From assembly GCF_004797125.1 (NCBI RefSeq), contig NZ_CP038810.1, positions 124,001 through 188,000 of the forward strand: a stretch of DNA of 64,000 nt, given 5' to 3'. A program made the position numbers and the translations under genes. Source of the DNA: Flavobacterium sangjuense (lineage in GTDB: Bacteria; Bacteroidota; Bacteroidia; Flavobacteriales; Flavobacteriaceae). Positions 44,841 through 54,418 of the stretch are shown here, one piece after another. Within the stretch, counting starts at the first letter, position 1. Every line of letters begins with the position of its first letter. The notes below the pieces were generated by a model, which saw only the letters and a list, made by a program, of their open reading frames with translations, was not told where the DNA came from and made no database searches.

Positions 44841-46679
44841 CTAATTATTTACTTTTATTTTCTCTACTTTTTTACCTTTGAAAGCAAAGATATATTCACC
44901 ATCATCGGTAATGTCGATTCCGGAGCCATATTTTGGACTACCGCCTTTTCCTTTGGATTGAACAGAACCTTTGGTATCACCATTGGCCATATCAATTCCG
45001 TAGATAATGTTTTTACTGTTTCTTTGATCTCTCAGGAAATAATTATCGCCGATATGATAGAAATAATCTACTCCTTTTATTTTATCAGAAGCATAAGCAC
45101 GAGTACCATCTTTTTTGTTATAGGCAGCCAAACCTTTTTCTGAAAGTACCACTACTCTGTCTCCAAAATCGATAACATCACTGGCTTTACCTACTTTAGC
45201 ATCGTTGTGTTTTACATCAAACAATTGATTTCCTGAAGCAATGTCATAACCATAGAATTCGTCTCCATCACCAACAAAAACCGTTTTATCATTATCAATA
45301 ATTAAATCGGTAATTCTTTTGTCGAATTTTTCAGAACGCCAGGCTGTTGTTCCTGTTTTGTCATCCAATGCTAATACACTATTTTTTTGTGCTTTATAAT
45401 CCCAATAAATATAAGGAACCCATTGCTTCATAGTTCCTCCACCAAAACCGCCCAGAGCCATTCCTGCAGATAATCCATTTGAGGTTTCTTCTAATCTATA
45501 TTCCTGTACTTGCACTTTTCCGCCAACCTGTACCATGATTTTGTCTCCGGTTTTATAGATGTTTGGCATACAAAAAGCACCTGTTATTTTTTCTGAAGCC
45601 CAAAGTAATTTCCCCGAAGCCAAATCATGTTTTTCTACATATTTAGTTCTGTCTCTTGTTCCCAACATAACCAAATAAACCGCATCTTCAGTAAACAAAG
45701 GATCAGCTAATGTTCTGTATATTTTTGAACGTCTTCCACCGCTGAATAAACCACCATTGGCTCCGCCCATATCATTTTCATAAGTTGCGCTCCATAATTT
45801 TTGTCCAGTGTTGTAATCATACACATTCATTCCATCCAAATACATGAAAATTTTATCCCCTTTTATCCACAAATCAATAATTGCTCTTCGGGTAACCAAT
45901 TCTTTTTCGATAGTTCCTGTAAATGTTGCATCCCAAAGAATGTCACCATTAACCGCATTAATTCGAACCAATTGGTTTTTGAATCCTGAAAATAATGCTC
46001 CCAAAGCAGTCGGCTTGAAATTCACCATGATGATTTCATTCCTTTTGGCATCATAAATATATTTCCCAACACCACCTTTAAAACGATTGGTTTCCCAAAC
46101 TTTCTCTCCCGTATTGGCTTTCACTAAAATCACCGAATTTCTTTGAGAAATTAAAAACGAATCCAGTTCATAGATGTATTTCACGGTTTCCAATTCACCG
46201 TCATCCGTACCTTCCTCTTTTTTTGCACCGCCTTTTGGAATAAGATCTTGGTATAATTCCGAATTCCATAATTCTCTTCCGGATTCCAAATCCAAAACGG
46301 CAACTCTGTCGGTTCCTAATTTTCGGGCATCAAACAAAAATAAATAACCTCCTTTTTCTTTCCAAATAGTGTATTGGTATTCAGAATTATTGGTTTTATT
46401 GGTCGTCAGTTTTTTATAATCACCACTCCAAATTGTTTTCCCGCTTTCATCTATTACGCTTGCTGAATTGTCGTCGGTACCAATAATAAATTGTCCGTTT
46501 CCGTCACACAAAGCCAATCGTGAAGCTTTGTTGTCAAACTCTGATTCCCAAACGGTGGCAAAACTTCCCGATTTTTTTCCGGCACCTTTGCCTTTGCCTA
46601 ATAACTTCCCAAACTGGGCAGTTGCTGGTAATGTGACTGCTAAACTTAGCACCATCATTACTAAAATACTTTTTTTCAT
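44841..46679 (-). CDS. Secreted PQQ-like beta-propeller protein
   Basis: 612 residues with a signal peptide (1-21, ending PATAQ) and a Gly/Lys-rich linker (FGKLLGKGKGAGKKSG). The rest consists of repeated propeller blades such as SVIDESGKTIWSGDY, AVLDLESGRELWNSELY, VLVKANTGEKVWE-type, NAVNGDILWDATF and ALDDKTGTTAWRSEKF, the pattern of PQQ-like/outer-membrane assembly propellers. The PQQ cofactor residues of dehydrogenases are not evident. It is probably a periplasmic or surface scaffold. Starts 26 nt after the 46706 gene. Confidence 0.85.
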   Translation of the reverse strand: MKKSILVMMVLSLAVTLPATAQFGKLLGKGKGAGKKSGSFATVWESEFDNKASRLALCDGNGQFIIGTDDNSASVIDESGKTIWSGDYKKLTTNKTNNSEYQYTIWKEKGGYLFLFDARKLGTDRVAVLDLESGRELWNSELYQDLIPKGGAKKEEGTDDGELETVKYIYELDSFLISQRNSVILVKANTGEKVWETNRFKGGVGKYIYDAKRNEIIMVNFKPTALGALFSGFKNQLVRINAVNGDILWDATFTGTIEKELVTRRAIIDLWIKGDKIFMYLDGMNVYDYNTGQKLWSATYENDMGGANGGLFSGGRRSKIYRTLADPLFTEDAVYLVMLGTRDRTKYVEKHDLASGKLLWASEKITGAFCMPNIYKTGDKIMVQVGGKVQVQEYRLEETSNGLSAGMALGGFGGGTMKQWVPYIYWDYKAQKNSVLALDDKTGTTAWRSEKFDKRITDLIIDNDKTVFVGDGDEFYGYDIASGNQLFDVKHNDAKVGKASDVIDFGDRVVVLSEKGLAAYNKKDGTRAYASDKIKGVDYFYHIGDNYFLRDQRNSKNIIYGIDMANGDTKGSVQSKGKGGSPKYGSGIDITDDGEYIFAFKGKKVEKIKVNN

Positions 46680-46705
46680 TGTTTATTGCTTTTATTGTAG
46701 GGTTA

Positions 46706-47095
46706 TTAAAATGTCACGGTATAACGAATCTTATAACGTTGTTGTTTTTGAAGTTTAAATTGAAATTTGTGCTGTAGAATATAGTCCGACATGAAATTGA
46801 TAAAATCAATATTCTTGATGTCGCTGTCTACTTTGAAAAAGGAAGAAACCTTTCCGTTTTGTACCACACCAATGTCAACAACCATAGTTCCTTTGACATC
46901 AGCATATTTTTTGTTTTTCTTTTTTGTAAAATCTGAGGATTGAAAAACTTCGTCGATTTCTTTTGTTACTGTTGCCGAAACTTCTTCCTCATCTGTCAGC
47001 ACAGGTCTTTGGGTAAAGAGGTTACTTTGCCCAAATGCATTGGCAGTACACAGCATAAAAAATGCAAATACTAGTGTAGTTTTTAAAATTTTCAT
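46706..47095 (-). CDS. Small secreted protein with TonB-C-like domain
   Basis: 129 residues, signal peptide 1-22 (NAFGQ). The segment GTMVVDIGVVQNGKVSSFFKV to the final RYKIRYTVTF resembles the TonB C-terminal fold (strand, helix, strands), but there is no membrane anchor or proline linker of a TonB. Similar stand-alone domains are common in Bacteroidota secreted proteins. First gene of the envelope set; a TAGGTTTG -7 box lies at 47120-47127 on the minus strand. Confidence 0.75.
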   Translation of the reverse strand: MKILKTTLVFAFFMLCTANAFGQSNLFTQRPVLTDEEEVSATVTKEIDEVFQSSDFTKKKNKKYADVKGTMVVDIGVVQNGKVSSFFKVDSDIKNIDFINFMSDYILQHKFQFKLQKQQRYKIRYTVTF

Positions 47096-47119
47096 GGTTT
47101 TAGGTTGTTAATTACATAG

Positions 47120-47127
47120 CAAACCTA
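47120..47127 (-). promoter_or_regulatory. Possible -7 box of the envelope gene set
   Basis: TAGGTTTG on the minus strand, 24 nt before the ATG at 47095. The palindrome at 47148-47169 lies about 20 nt further upstream, where a -33 element would be. Confidence 0.45.
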
Positions 47128-47147
47128 TGATTAAAACCTAAAGAAGG

Positions 47148-47169
47148 AAATACGACAAATGTCGTATTT
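47148..47169. promoter_or_regulatory. 22-bp palindrome upstream of the envelope genes, copy 2
   Basis: Arms AAATACGACA and TGTCGTATTT around an AA centre. Differs from the palindrome at 39108-39129 only by G to A and its pairing C to T, so symmetry is kept. Position relative to the TAGGTTTG box suits an activator or repressor site. Confidence 0.6.
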
Positions 47170-47171
47170 TG

Positions 47172-48122
47172 TTAAAATTGAAAGTGCGGAAATTTTTCTT
47201 GAAGCCTGATAATCTTATCGTTAAGATTGCTTAGGAATTTTTGATGGCTATCAGAATTGGGATTAAAAGGTCGGTGTGCTAATGCTTTTTGGATGCTGCA
47301 AACTTCTTCCATTGTTGCATGGTTTTCTTCTGAAATATAGTTTTCGAAAAAGCGAATCCAAATATAATCTATCGCGGTTTGGTTTGGATGCAGCATATCT
47401 TCAGCATAAAAACGATAGTCGCGTAATTCATCCATTAGGATTTCGTAGGAAGGGAAATAGTTGCACTTCAACAAGCTCAGTGTGACAACATTGTGCAAAG
47501 CAGAAATCAAATTCGCTTTGCTTCGTTGGTTTTCCACAAAACCATCTTTGATATGTCGAACCGGTGAAACCGTGAAGATGAAATAGCAATTCGTATTGAC
47601 TTTTTGAATTAAGTCAATAGTGTTTTTAATAGACTTCTCGATAGTTGTAACCGATAGAATTTCTTTATCAAATTGGCTTTGCGGCACTTTATGACAATTG
47701 GCTACAATTTTTTCAGCTGCTTTGTTTCGGTAAACCCAGGATGTTCCGTAGGTAATAATGATGTGTGTTGATGCGGTTATTTGGTTATTCGTTTGCTCCA
47801 GAATTTGATTCAGATTTTGCAAAAAAATTTCCTTATCCGGATGACTCAACTCCGAATGCACTTCGAAACAATGCCACAAATCGTTATGGAATAAAATATC
47901 GTTTTCCGTAAACTTTTGATTCGTTACCGCTCTCGAAATCAGCTTTTCAATAGAAACCGGATTAAAAATTATCCCAAATGGATTAGTCTCATTTTGGAAT
48001 TTAAAATAGCTAAACTTCTCGCCCATGTTTTCGGCAAAACACGAACCTAATGATACAATTTTAGAATCATAGTTTATCGGATTGTTCGATTTAGCTATTG
48101 GTACTTTAGTAGTGAAATCCAT
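47172..48122 (-). CDS. GSCFA domain-containing protein
   Basis: 316 residues. The naming motif SLGSCFAENMGEKF is at about 27-40, followed by TNPFGIIFNPVSI and, further on, ITYGTSWVYRN and FTVSPVRHIKDG; a DxxH-like EDMLHPNQTAIDYIW near the C-terminus suggests an SGNH/GDSL-type esterase fold. Substrate unknown. Around 47464-47487 the coding sequence contains a dispersed-repeat-like stretch. Confidence 0.93.
   Translation of the reverse strand: MDFTTKVPIAKSNNPINYDSKIVSLGSCFAENMGEKFSYFKFQNETNPFGIIFNPVSIEKLISRAVTNQKFTENDILFHNDLWHCFEVHSELSHPDKEIFLQNLNQILEQTNNQITASTHIIITYGTSWVYRNKAAEKIVANCHKVPQSQFDKEILSVTTIEKSIKNTIDLIQKVNTNCYFIFTVSPVRHIKDGFVENQRSKANLISALHNVVTLSLLKCNYFPSYEILMDELRDYRFYAEDMLHPNQTAIDYIWIRFFENYISEENHATMEEVCSIQKALAHRPFNPNSDSHQKFLSNLNDKIIRLQEKFPHFQF
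47464..47487. repeat. CACTTCAACAAGCTCAGTGTGACA-type repeat inside the GSCFA gene
   Basis: Close to the CACTTCGACAAGCTCAGTGTGACA repeat that is scattered between genes in many Bacteroidota. Here it is read in frame on the minus strand as VVTLSLLKC. Confidence 0.55.
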
Positions 48123-48195
48123 TCTTCAAAAATACAAAATGATTCTGAACCTAAAACTCTCTATCGCGTCATAAAGTAATATAATTCCATTAACA

Positions 48196-48224
48196 ATTGT
48201 CTGACCTTTTATTTTCTACTTTTG
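48196..48224 (+). promoter_or_regulatory. Promoter of the ABC exporter gene
   Basis: ATTG at 48196-48199, 17-nt spacer, TACTTTTG at 48217-48224. The ATG at 48246 is 21 nt downstream, which supports it over the TTG at 48222 that would lie within the promoter. Confidence 0.55.
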
Positions 48225-48245
48225 CTACACAAAATTTTATACTTC

Positions 48246-49997
48246 ATGAAACTACTATACGCTTATCTCAAAAAACATAAACTGCTCTTGTTTTTTGCGC
48301 TGTTGATGGCTGCAATAAACATTTGCTTTAGCTTATCCGATTCGGTAATCACCGGTAAATTGATGCAGGATTGCGGTGTTGGCATCTCAAAATACAAAGG
48401 CAACGAAATTGGTTTCATTAAGTCACTTTCTTTTTGGCTTGGCTTATCACTTGGTGCAGCTATGATTTCCAGAATTACCAAAAACTTCCAGGATTATTTT
48501 ACCAATATCGTAATCCAAAGAACTGGTGCCGAAATGTACACTGACGGAATTAAAAAATCATTGGATTTGCCTTATGAAGAATTTGAAGACCAACGAAGTG
48601 GCGAAACTTTAAGTAAGTTAACCAAAGTACGTTCCGATTCCGAAAAGCTGATTACACTTTCTATTTCATTGATATTTCAAACGGTAATCGGATTCATTTT
48701 TGTGATTGTTTATGTTGGAAATATTGATTACAGAATCTCGATTATCTTTTTGATTACGGCTCCGATTATTGCACTTATTAGTTCGTATTTGGGTAAAAAG
48801 ATAAAAATCGTTTCCCGAAAAATCGTCACACAAACCAATTCGTTAGCGGGTTCAACAACCGAAAGTTTGCGAAATATTGAATTGGTAAAAAGTTTGGGAT
48901 TAACCTATCAGGAAGAAAAACGTCTGAATTTAAACACGTTGAAAATCCTGCAACTCGAATTACAAAAAATTCGTTTTATCAGAAGTTTAAGTTTCATACA
49001 AGGAACTACGGTTCATTTTTTACGAACGTGTGTAGTGTTTACGCTGTATTATTTCTTGTTTGGTGACAAAATAATTGTTGGTGATTTATTGACGATGGTA
49101 TTTTTTACCTTCTTTATTTTTGGGCCTTTACAGGAATTGGGTTCGTTTATTATTGCATTGAATGAAACCAAAGTTTCTATGGAAAATTTCAAAGAATTAT
49201 TGAATGCACCAAAAGAATTTCGTCCTAAAAATGCCAAGCATGTTGGCGACATTCAAGCGTTACATTTCTCCAATGTTAGTTTCAAACACAAAACGGCAAA
49301 ACATCCCGCAGTGGAAGACATTACTTTCGATATCAAGCAAGGCGAAACAGTTGCTTTTGTTGGTCCGTCAGGAGCAGGAAAAACAACTTTGGTAAAACTT
49401 TTGGTTGGATTGTATCCGCCGGCAAAAGGCCATGTGAAATACAACTCAATTGATTCTTCTGAAATAGATTTATTGGATTTGAGAAAACAACTCGGATTCG
49501 TAACTCAGGATGCACAATTGTTTTCGGGAACAATCAGGGAAAATTTATTGTTTGTAAAACCATCAGCAACCGATGAAGAATTATTGGAAGTCTTGCACAA
49601 AGCCAGCTGTGACAAATTATTAGCGCGTGCCGAAGACGGTTTGAATTCAACCATTGGCGAAGGTGGAATCAAAGTTTCCGGTGGCGAAAAGCAACGTTTA
49701 TCTATTGCACGCGCCATTTTAAGAAACCCTAATTTATTGATATTTGATGAAGCAACCTCAGCTTTAGATTCGATTACAGAAGAAGAAATTAATGCTACGA
49801 TTAGAAATATTTCAGACAAAAACAGAATCACCGTTTTAATTGCCCACCGATTGTCAACGGTAATGCACGCAGATAAGATATTTGTATTGGAACAAGGCCG
49901 AATCATCGAGCAAGGTAAACACGAAGCTTTGATAGAAGAAAAAGGTCTCTACTACGCGATGTGGCGTCAGCAGATTGGAGAGCGTAAAAAAGAATAA
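48246..49997 (+). CDS. ABC transporter, fused membrane and ATPase domains (exporter type)
   Basis: 583 residues from the ATG at 48246. Six transmembrane helices in the first about 310 residues, then the ATPase with Walker A GPSGAGKTT, signature VSGGEKQRL, Walker B LLIFDEATSALD and the switch His in IAHRLST. Works as a homodimer or heterodimer to export lipids, peptides or drugs; substrate cannot be inferred. Monocistronic. Confidence 0.94.
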   Translation: MKLLYAYLKKHKLLLFFALLMAAINICFSLSDSVITGKLMQDCGVGISKYKGNEIGFIKSLSFWLGLSLGAAMISRITKNFQDYFTNIVIQRTGAEMYTDGIKKSLDLPYEEFEDQRSGETLSKLTKVRSDSEKLITLSISLIFQTVIGFIFVIVYVGNIDYRISIIFLITAPIIALISSYLGKKIKIVSRKIVTQTNSLAGSTTESLRNIELVKSLGLTYQEEKRLNLNTLKILQLELQKIRFIRSLSFIQGTTVHFLRTCVVFTLYYFLFGDKIIVGDLLTMVFFTFFIFGPLQELGSFIIALNETKVSMENFKELLNAPKEFRPKNAKHVGDIQALHFSNVSFKHKTAKHPAVEDITFDIKQGETVAFVGPSGAGKTTLVKLLVGLYPPAKGHVKYNSIDSSEIDLLDLRKQLGFVTQDAQLFSGTIRENLLFVKPSATDEELLEVLHKASCDKLLARAEDGLNSTIGEGGIKVSGGEKQRLSIARAILRNPNLLIFDEATSALDSITEEEINATIRNISDKNRITVLIAHRLSTVMHADKIFVLEQGRIIEQGKHEALIEEKGLYYAMWRQQIGERKKE

Positions 49998-50067
49998 ATA
50001 TCAAAACCGAAATGAAATTTTAATCTATTTTTAAGTATCTTTTTATTATCATGATATGATTATTAGA

Positions 50068-50075
50068 TATATTTG
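50068..50075 (+). promoter_or_regulatory. -7 box of the 50103 gene
   Basis: TATATTTG, 27 nt before the ATG. No clear -33 motif. Confidence 0.5.
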
Positions 50076-50102
50076 ATTCAATATAATTTAAAAAAACAAA
50101 AA

Positions 50103-50531
50103 ATGAAACATCTATTAACAACTCTTTTTGCAGTATTCATCACTTTTACAGCTACAAATGCGCAAGAAACCAAGAGTGCAGCGCAACCGGAAAAAATACT
50201 TACTAAAGAAGAAAAAGCGGCTCAAAAGGCACAAAAAGAAGCTAATCTTCAAGAAGCTTTTAAAATTGCAGGTTTGACTGCTGAAGAACAACAAATAGTA
50301 AGAACTTCATTAGAAGCTCGTTCTGCTTATAAAAAAGAGTTAAAAGCGAACACTTCATTAAGTGAAGAAGATTTTAATACAAAATACAGAGATTTTAGTA
50401 AATCTGAAGACGAAAAATACAAAGCAGCTTTTGGAGAAGCAAAATATAAAGCTTTTAAAGATGCTCAAAAAGCACAAAAAGAAGCACAAAAAGAAGCACA
50501 AAAAGAAGCACAAAAACAAGCTGAAAAATAA
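50103..50531 (+). CDS. Secreted lysine/glutamate-rich helical protein with AQKE repeats
   Basis: 142 residues from the ATG at 50103, which gives a signal peptide (MKHLLTTLFAVF to TNAQ). The middle has GLTAEEQQIVRTSLEARSAYKKEL and a FGEAKYKAFKDAQ segment reminiscent of the LTxxQ-like protein at 5889. The C-terminal end is a tandem AQKE repeat coded by 12-nt units. Function unknown; periplasmic stress protein or simple structural helix are both possible. Confidence 0.75.
   Translation: MKHLLTTLFAVFITFTATNAQETKSAAQPEKILTKEEKAAQKAQKEANLQEAFKIAGLTAEEQQIVRTSLEARSAYKKELKANTSLSEEDFNTKYRDFSKSEDEKYKAAFGEAKYKAFKDAQKAQKEAQKEAQKEAQKQAEK
50471..50518 (+). repeat. Four 12-nt tandem units coding AQKE
   Basis: AGCACAAAAAGA three times plus AGCACAAAAACA, in frame at the C-terminus of the secreted protein. 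Such units change number easily by slippage. Confidence 0.88.
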
Positions 50532-50553
50532 TTATATTGTTGTTTCTAAATTT

Positions 50554-50592
50554 AAAAACAGGGCATAACTTTATAAGTTATGCCCTGTTTTT
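50554..50592. terminator. Bidirectional terminator before the end of alaS
   Basis: AAAAACAGGGCATAACTT pairs perfectly with the matching strand up to CCCTGTTTTT; A and T runs on both sides serve both converging genes. Confidence 0.92.
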
Positions 50593-50613
50593 TTGAATAA
50601 TATTTTTGATTTT

Positions 50614-53250
50614 TTATTTCACAAAATCAACCGCTTTCTCCAAAGCTTCTTTGATTCCAGCTACATTTTTCCCTCCAGCAGTTGCAAAGAAAGGCTGTCC
50701 GCCGCCGCCGCCTTGAATGTATTTTCCAAGTTCACGAACTACGGTTCCGGCATTTAGGTTTTTATCGGCAACCAGTTCTTTTGAAATATAGCAGCTTAAC
50801 ATTGGTTTGTCTTCTTCGGCTGTAGCCAAGACTAAAAACAAATTGGTTCCTAAAGTTCCCAATTCATAAGCCAAATCTTTTGCGCCTTCCGGACTCAAAT
50901 CAACTTGCGCTGCCAGGAATTTAACTCCGTTAATGTCTTGCAGTTTAGAAGCCAATTCACCTTTTAAACCTTTTGCCTTTTCTTTTAAAAGCTGCTCAAT
51001 TTGTTTCTTTAGTTTGGCATTATCATCCTGCAATGAAACAACAGCTTTTAAAGTATCCTGCGGATTTTTCAACGTTTCTTTGATCGCATCCAAATCGCTT
51101 TCCTGTTGCGTAAAATAATCCTTTACGGCATCACCTGTAATCGCTTCAACACGACGAATTCCGGCAGCAACTGCTCCTTCAGAAAGAATTTTGAAATGCC
51201 ATATTTCAGCTGTGTTTTTTACATGAATTCCACCGCAAAGTTCCCGGCTTTCGCCAAATTCAATCATACGGACAGTATCACCATATTTTTCGCCAAACAA
51301 AGCCATAGCACCTTTTGCCATTGCTTCCTGAATTGGAATATTTCTGTATTCAGCCAATTGCAATTGTTCTTCAATTCTTTGGTTGACAAAATCCTCAACC
51401 TTGCGAATTTCTTCATCGGTTACTTTGGCAAAATGCGAAAAATCGAAACGCAGGTGATTCGGATTTACCAACGACCCTTTTTGCTCCACGTGAGTTCCTA
51501 AAATCGTTCTCAATCCCAAATGCATTAAATGTGTAGCCGAGTGATTTTTGGACGTTGAAGTTCTTAAATCAGTGTTGACTTTTGCCACAAAATTGGCTTC
51601 AATATTTTCAGGAAGCTGTTTTGCAAAATGTAAGATTAAGTTATTTTCTTTCTTTGTATCAATGATATCAATAGTTTCATTAGCCGAAACCAAAGTTCCT
51701 TTGTCGCCAACTTGTCCTCCACCTTCAGGATAAAATGGTGTATTGTCTAAAACAATTTGGTATAAAACGCCATCTTTTTTAGAATCTACTTTACGGATGC
51801 GGGTAATCTTTACTTCGTTTTCGGTTTGGTCGTAACCCACGAATGTTTCCACATTTCCAGGTATTAAAACCTTCCAGTCTTCCGTCGAAACTTCAGAAGC
51901 CGCACGTGAACGGTCTTTCTGTGCTTTCATTGAGGCATCAAATTCAGACTCTTTGAAAGACATTCCTTTTTCCTTTAAAATTAAAGCTGTCAAATCTTTT
52001 GGGAAACCGAAAGTATCATACAATTCAAATGCTTTTTCTCCGGAAACTTCATTGCCTTTTGTTTTAGCCACAACATTATCCAACAACTGCAATCCTTGAT
52101 CTAAAGTTCTTAAAAACGATGCTTCTTCTTCACGAATTACGTTAGTAACCAACTGTTGCTGCGATTTGATTTCAGGGAAAAACTCGCCCATTTGATCCGC
52201 TAAAACTTCTACCAACTTATTGATAAAAGGTTCTTTGGTATTCAAAAAGGTAAAACCATAACGAATCGCGCGACGCAAAATTCGGCGGATTACATAACCT
52301 GCTCCGGTGTTTGATGGCAACTGTCCGTCTGCAATAGCGAAGGCTACGGCGCGAACGTGGTCGACAATTACACGGATGGCAATGTTGGTTTTATTTTGTT
52401 CTTCGCTGATATTTTTAACTTCGTTGGAAGTATATTTTAGTCCTGTTATTTGTTCCACTTTTTCGATAAGCGGCGTAAAAACATCGGTGTCGTAGTTGGA
52501 TGTTTTTCCTTGTAATGCCATGCACAAACGCTCGAATCCCATTCCGGTATCAACGTGTTGTGCAGGAAGTTTTTCGAGACTTCCATCGGCTTTACGGTTG
52601 AATTCCATGAATACGTTATTCCAGATTTCAACTACTTGTGGATGGTCATTGTTTACCAAACTTTTACCGGATACTTTTGCTTTTTCTTCGGCAGAACGAA
52701 TGTCAACATGAATTTCGGAGCATGGGCCACACGGACCTTGATCTCCCATTTCCCAGAAGTTGTCTTTTTTATTTCCAAGGATGATTCGGTCTTCATCGAT
52801 TAGCGTTTTCCAGATATCCCAAGCTTCCTGGTCAAAAGGAACATTCTCATCCGGATTTCCTTCAAAAACGGAAACGTATAAATTCTCTTTCGGAATTTTA
52901 TACACTTCCGTCAATAATTCCCAAGCCCAGTTGATGGCGTCTTTTTTGAAATAATCGCCAAAAGACCAATTCCCCAACATCTCAAACATGGTGTGGTGAT
53001 AAGTATCAAAGCCTACATCTTCAAGGTCATTATGCTTTCCTGAAACACGAAGACATTTTTGCGTATCGGCTATTCTTGGGCTTTTTGGAGTTCCGTTGCC
53101 TAAGAAAAATTCTTTGAATTGCGCCATTCCCGAGTTGTTGAACATTAGGGTTGGATCATCTTTGAGTACGATTGGCGCCGAAGGAACGATTAAGTGTCCT
53201 TTGGATTCGAAGAATTGTAAAAACTGTTTACGAATGTCTTGTGATTTCAT
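50614..53250 (-). CDS. alaS: Alanine--tRNA ligase
   Basis: Charges tRNA-Ala and edits mischarged Ser/Gly. 878 residues, normal. Class II core at the N-terminus ([37 protein letters not shown]), editing domain with zinc ligands in [11 protein letters not shown] and CGGIHVKNT, and the C-Ala domain ending in [15 protein letters not shown]. Stand-alone gene. Confidence 0.97.
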   Translation of the reverse strand: MKSQDIRKQFLQFFESKGHLIVPSAPIVLKDDPTLMFNNSGMAQFKEFFLGNGTPKSPRIADTQKCLRVSGKHNDLEDVGFDTYHHTMFEMLGNWSFGDYFKKDAINWAWELLTEVYKIPKENLYVSVFEGNPDENVPFDQEAWDIWKTLIDEDRIILGNKKDNFWEMGDQGPCGPCSEIHVDIRSAEEKAKVSGKSLVNNDHPQVVEIWNNVFMEFNRKADGSLEKLPAQHVDTGMGFERLCMALQGKTSNYDTDVFTPLIEKVEQITGLKYTSNEVKNISEEQNKTNIAIRVIVDHVRAVAFAIADGQLPSNTGAGYVIRRILRRAIRYGFTFLNTKEPFINKLVEVLADQMGEFFPEIKSQQQLVTNVIREEEASFLRTLDQGLQLLDNVVAKTKGNEVSGEKAFELYDTFGFPKDLTALILKEKGMSFKESEFDASMKAQKDRSRAASEVSTEDWKVLIPGNVETFVGYDQTENEVKITRIRKVDSKKDGVLYQIVLDNTPFYPEGGGQVGDKGTLVSANETIDIIDTKKENNLILHFAKQLPENIEANFVAKVNTDLRTSTSKNHSATHLMHLGLRTILGTHVEQKGSLVNPNHLRFDFSHFAKVTDEEIRKVEDFVNQRIEEQLQLAEYRNIPIQEAMAKGAMALFGEKYGDTVRMIEFGESRELCGGIHVKNTAEIWHFKILSEGAVAAGIRRVEAITGDAVKDYFTQQESDLDAIKETLKNPQDTLKAVVSLQDDNAKLKKQIEQLLKEKAKGLKGELASKLQDINGVKFLAAQVDLSPEGAKDLAYELGTLGTNLFLVLATAEEDKPMLSCYISKELVADKNLNAGTVVRELGKYIQGGGGGQPFFATAGGKNVAGIKEALEKAVDFVK

Positions 53251-53262
53251 TTTTTGTGTTAA

Positions 53263-53334
53263 TTCGGTTATCTGGTTATCTGGTTATTTGGAATGTTGTA
53301 ATTTTCGAATAACCGAATAACCGCATAACCAAAT
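53263..53334. repeat. Inverted arrays of a GGTTAT octamer between alaS and the M23 gene
   Basis: Left arm has three direct units (CGGTTATC, TGGTTATC, TGGTTATT); right arm about 11 nt later has the reverse form three times (AATAACCG, AATAACCG, CATAACCA). The two arms can pair into one long hairpin of about 30 bases. Confidence 0.75.
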
Positions 53335-53340
53335 CCACTT

Positions 53341-53383
53341 CCTAAAATAATTTAGGCATTGACTGAAACATTTGTTAAATTTG
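53341..53383 (+). promoter_or_regulatory. Possible promoter region of the M23 peptidase set
   Basis: TAAATTTG at 53376-53383 fits the -7 box, 54 nt before the ATG. A palindrome CCTAAA-ATAA-TTTAGG lies at 53341-53356, upstream of it. Confidence 0.4.
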
Positions 53384-53437
53384 TTCGTATAACCATTGTT
53401 TCTTAAAAACTTCCACAAAAATAGTATAAAATAAAAA

Positions 53438-54418
53438 ATGGCGAAGAAAGTAAAGTATTATTTCGATACCGAAAGTTTGGCTTACCGCAAAATAAAACCG
53501 AAACTGTCTAAAAAGCTCGGATTTATTGGTTTGTTTTTACTCGCTTCTTCTCTTTTTGGCTTTTTATGTTTTGTGGCCTTATTGAATTCCTCTTATTTAG
53601 AAACTCCAAAAGACAGATTGCAGGCGCGTGAAATTGAAACAATGAAGCTGCGTTATTCCATATTGAATAAAAAAATGGATGAAATTGCCAATGTTTTGGA
53701 CGATGTTGCCGACAGGGATAATAATATTTACCGTGCCTATTTTAATACATCTCCCATTCCGAATGAACAGCGCAAAGCCGGTTTTGGTGGTGTAAACCGA
53801 TACAAAGAATTGGAAGGATTTAACAATTCCGAGTTGATTATCAAAACCTCAAAACGTGTTGATGTTATTTCGAAGGAATTAGCGATTCAATCCAAATCGT
53901 TAGACGAGATTTTGAAATTGGCCAAAGAAAAAAATAAATTACTTGCCGCTATTCCTGCAATACAACCTTTGAAAAATGAACAATTAAAACGTATTGCTTC
54001 CGGTTTTGGTTATAGAAGTGATCCGTTTACGAAAGTGAGGAAAATGCACGAAGGCATGGATTTTACGGCAAGTACCGGAACGCCAATTTTTGCTACCGGT
54101 GATGGTGTCGTTAAGGCTGCAGACAACTCAAAATCAGGTTATGGCAATCATATTGAAATCAATCACGGTTTTGGTTATTTAACCTTGTATGGTCATTTAA
54201 GCAAATACAAATGCCGCGCCGGGCAACGAATAAAACGTGGCGATATTATTGGTTATGTAGGAAGCACCGGAAGAAGCGAAGCACCACATTTGCACTATGA
54301 AGTTCATAAAGACGGCAAAGTGGTAAACCCAATAAATTTTTATTACGGAAATATATCGGCAGCAGAATATACTGCCATTTCAAAACTAGCTAACCAAGAA
54401 AATCAATCACTAGACTAA
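53438..54418 (+). CDS. M23 family metallopeptidase
   Basis: Membrane-anchored cell-wall endopeptidase or regulator. Residues 1-30 cytosolic, transmembrane helix about 27-50 (LGFIGLFLLASSLFGFLCFVALL), coiled region about 65-185, then the LytM/M23 domain with zinc ligands in HEGMDF (H..D) and HLHYE, and GYVGSTG. 326 residues. Similar proteins occur next to alaS in many Flavobacteria. Overlaps the MerR start by one base (TAATG). Confidence 0.93.
   Translation: MAKKVKYYFDTESLAYRKIKPKLSKKLGFIGLFLLASSLFGFLCFVALLNSSYLETPKDRLQAREIETMKLRYSILNKKMDEIANVLDDVADRDNNIYRAYFNTSPIPNEQRKAGFGGVNRYKELEGFNNSELIIKTSKRVDVISKELAIQSKSLDEILKLAKEKNKLLAAIPAIQPLKNEQLKRIASGFGYRSDPFTKVRKMHEGMDFTASTGTPIFATGDGVVKAADNSKSGYGNHIEINHGFGYLTLYGHLSKYKCRAGQRIKRGDIIGYVGSTGRSEAPHLHYEVHKDGKVVNPINFYYGNISAAEYTAISKLANQENQSLD

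Noticed and set aside
50471-50518. Microsatellite indicating a pseudogene
   Set aside because: The 12-nt units keep the frame and the stop is followed by a normal terminator.
53263-53334. CRISPR-like array
   Set aside because: Units are eight bases without spacers, and half are in reverse orientation. No cas gene is near.
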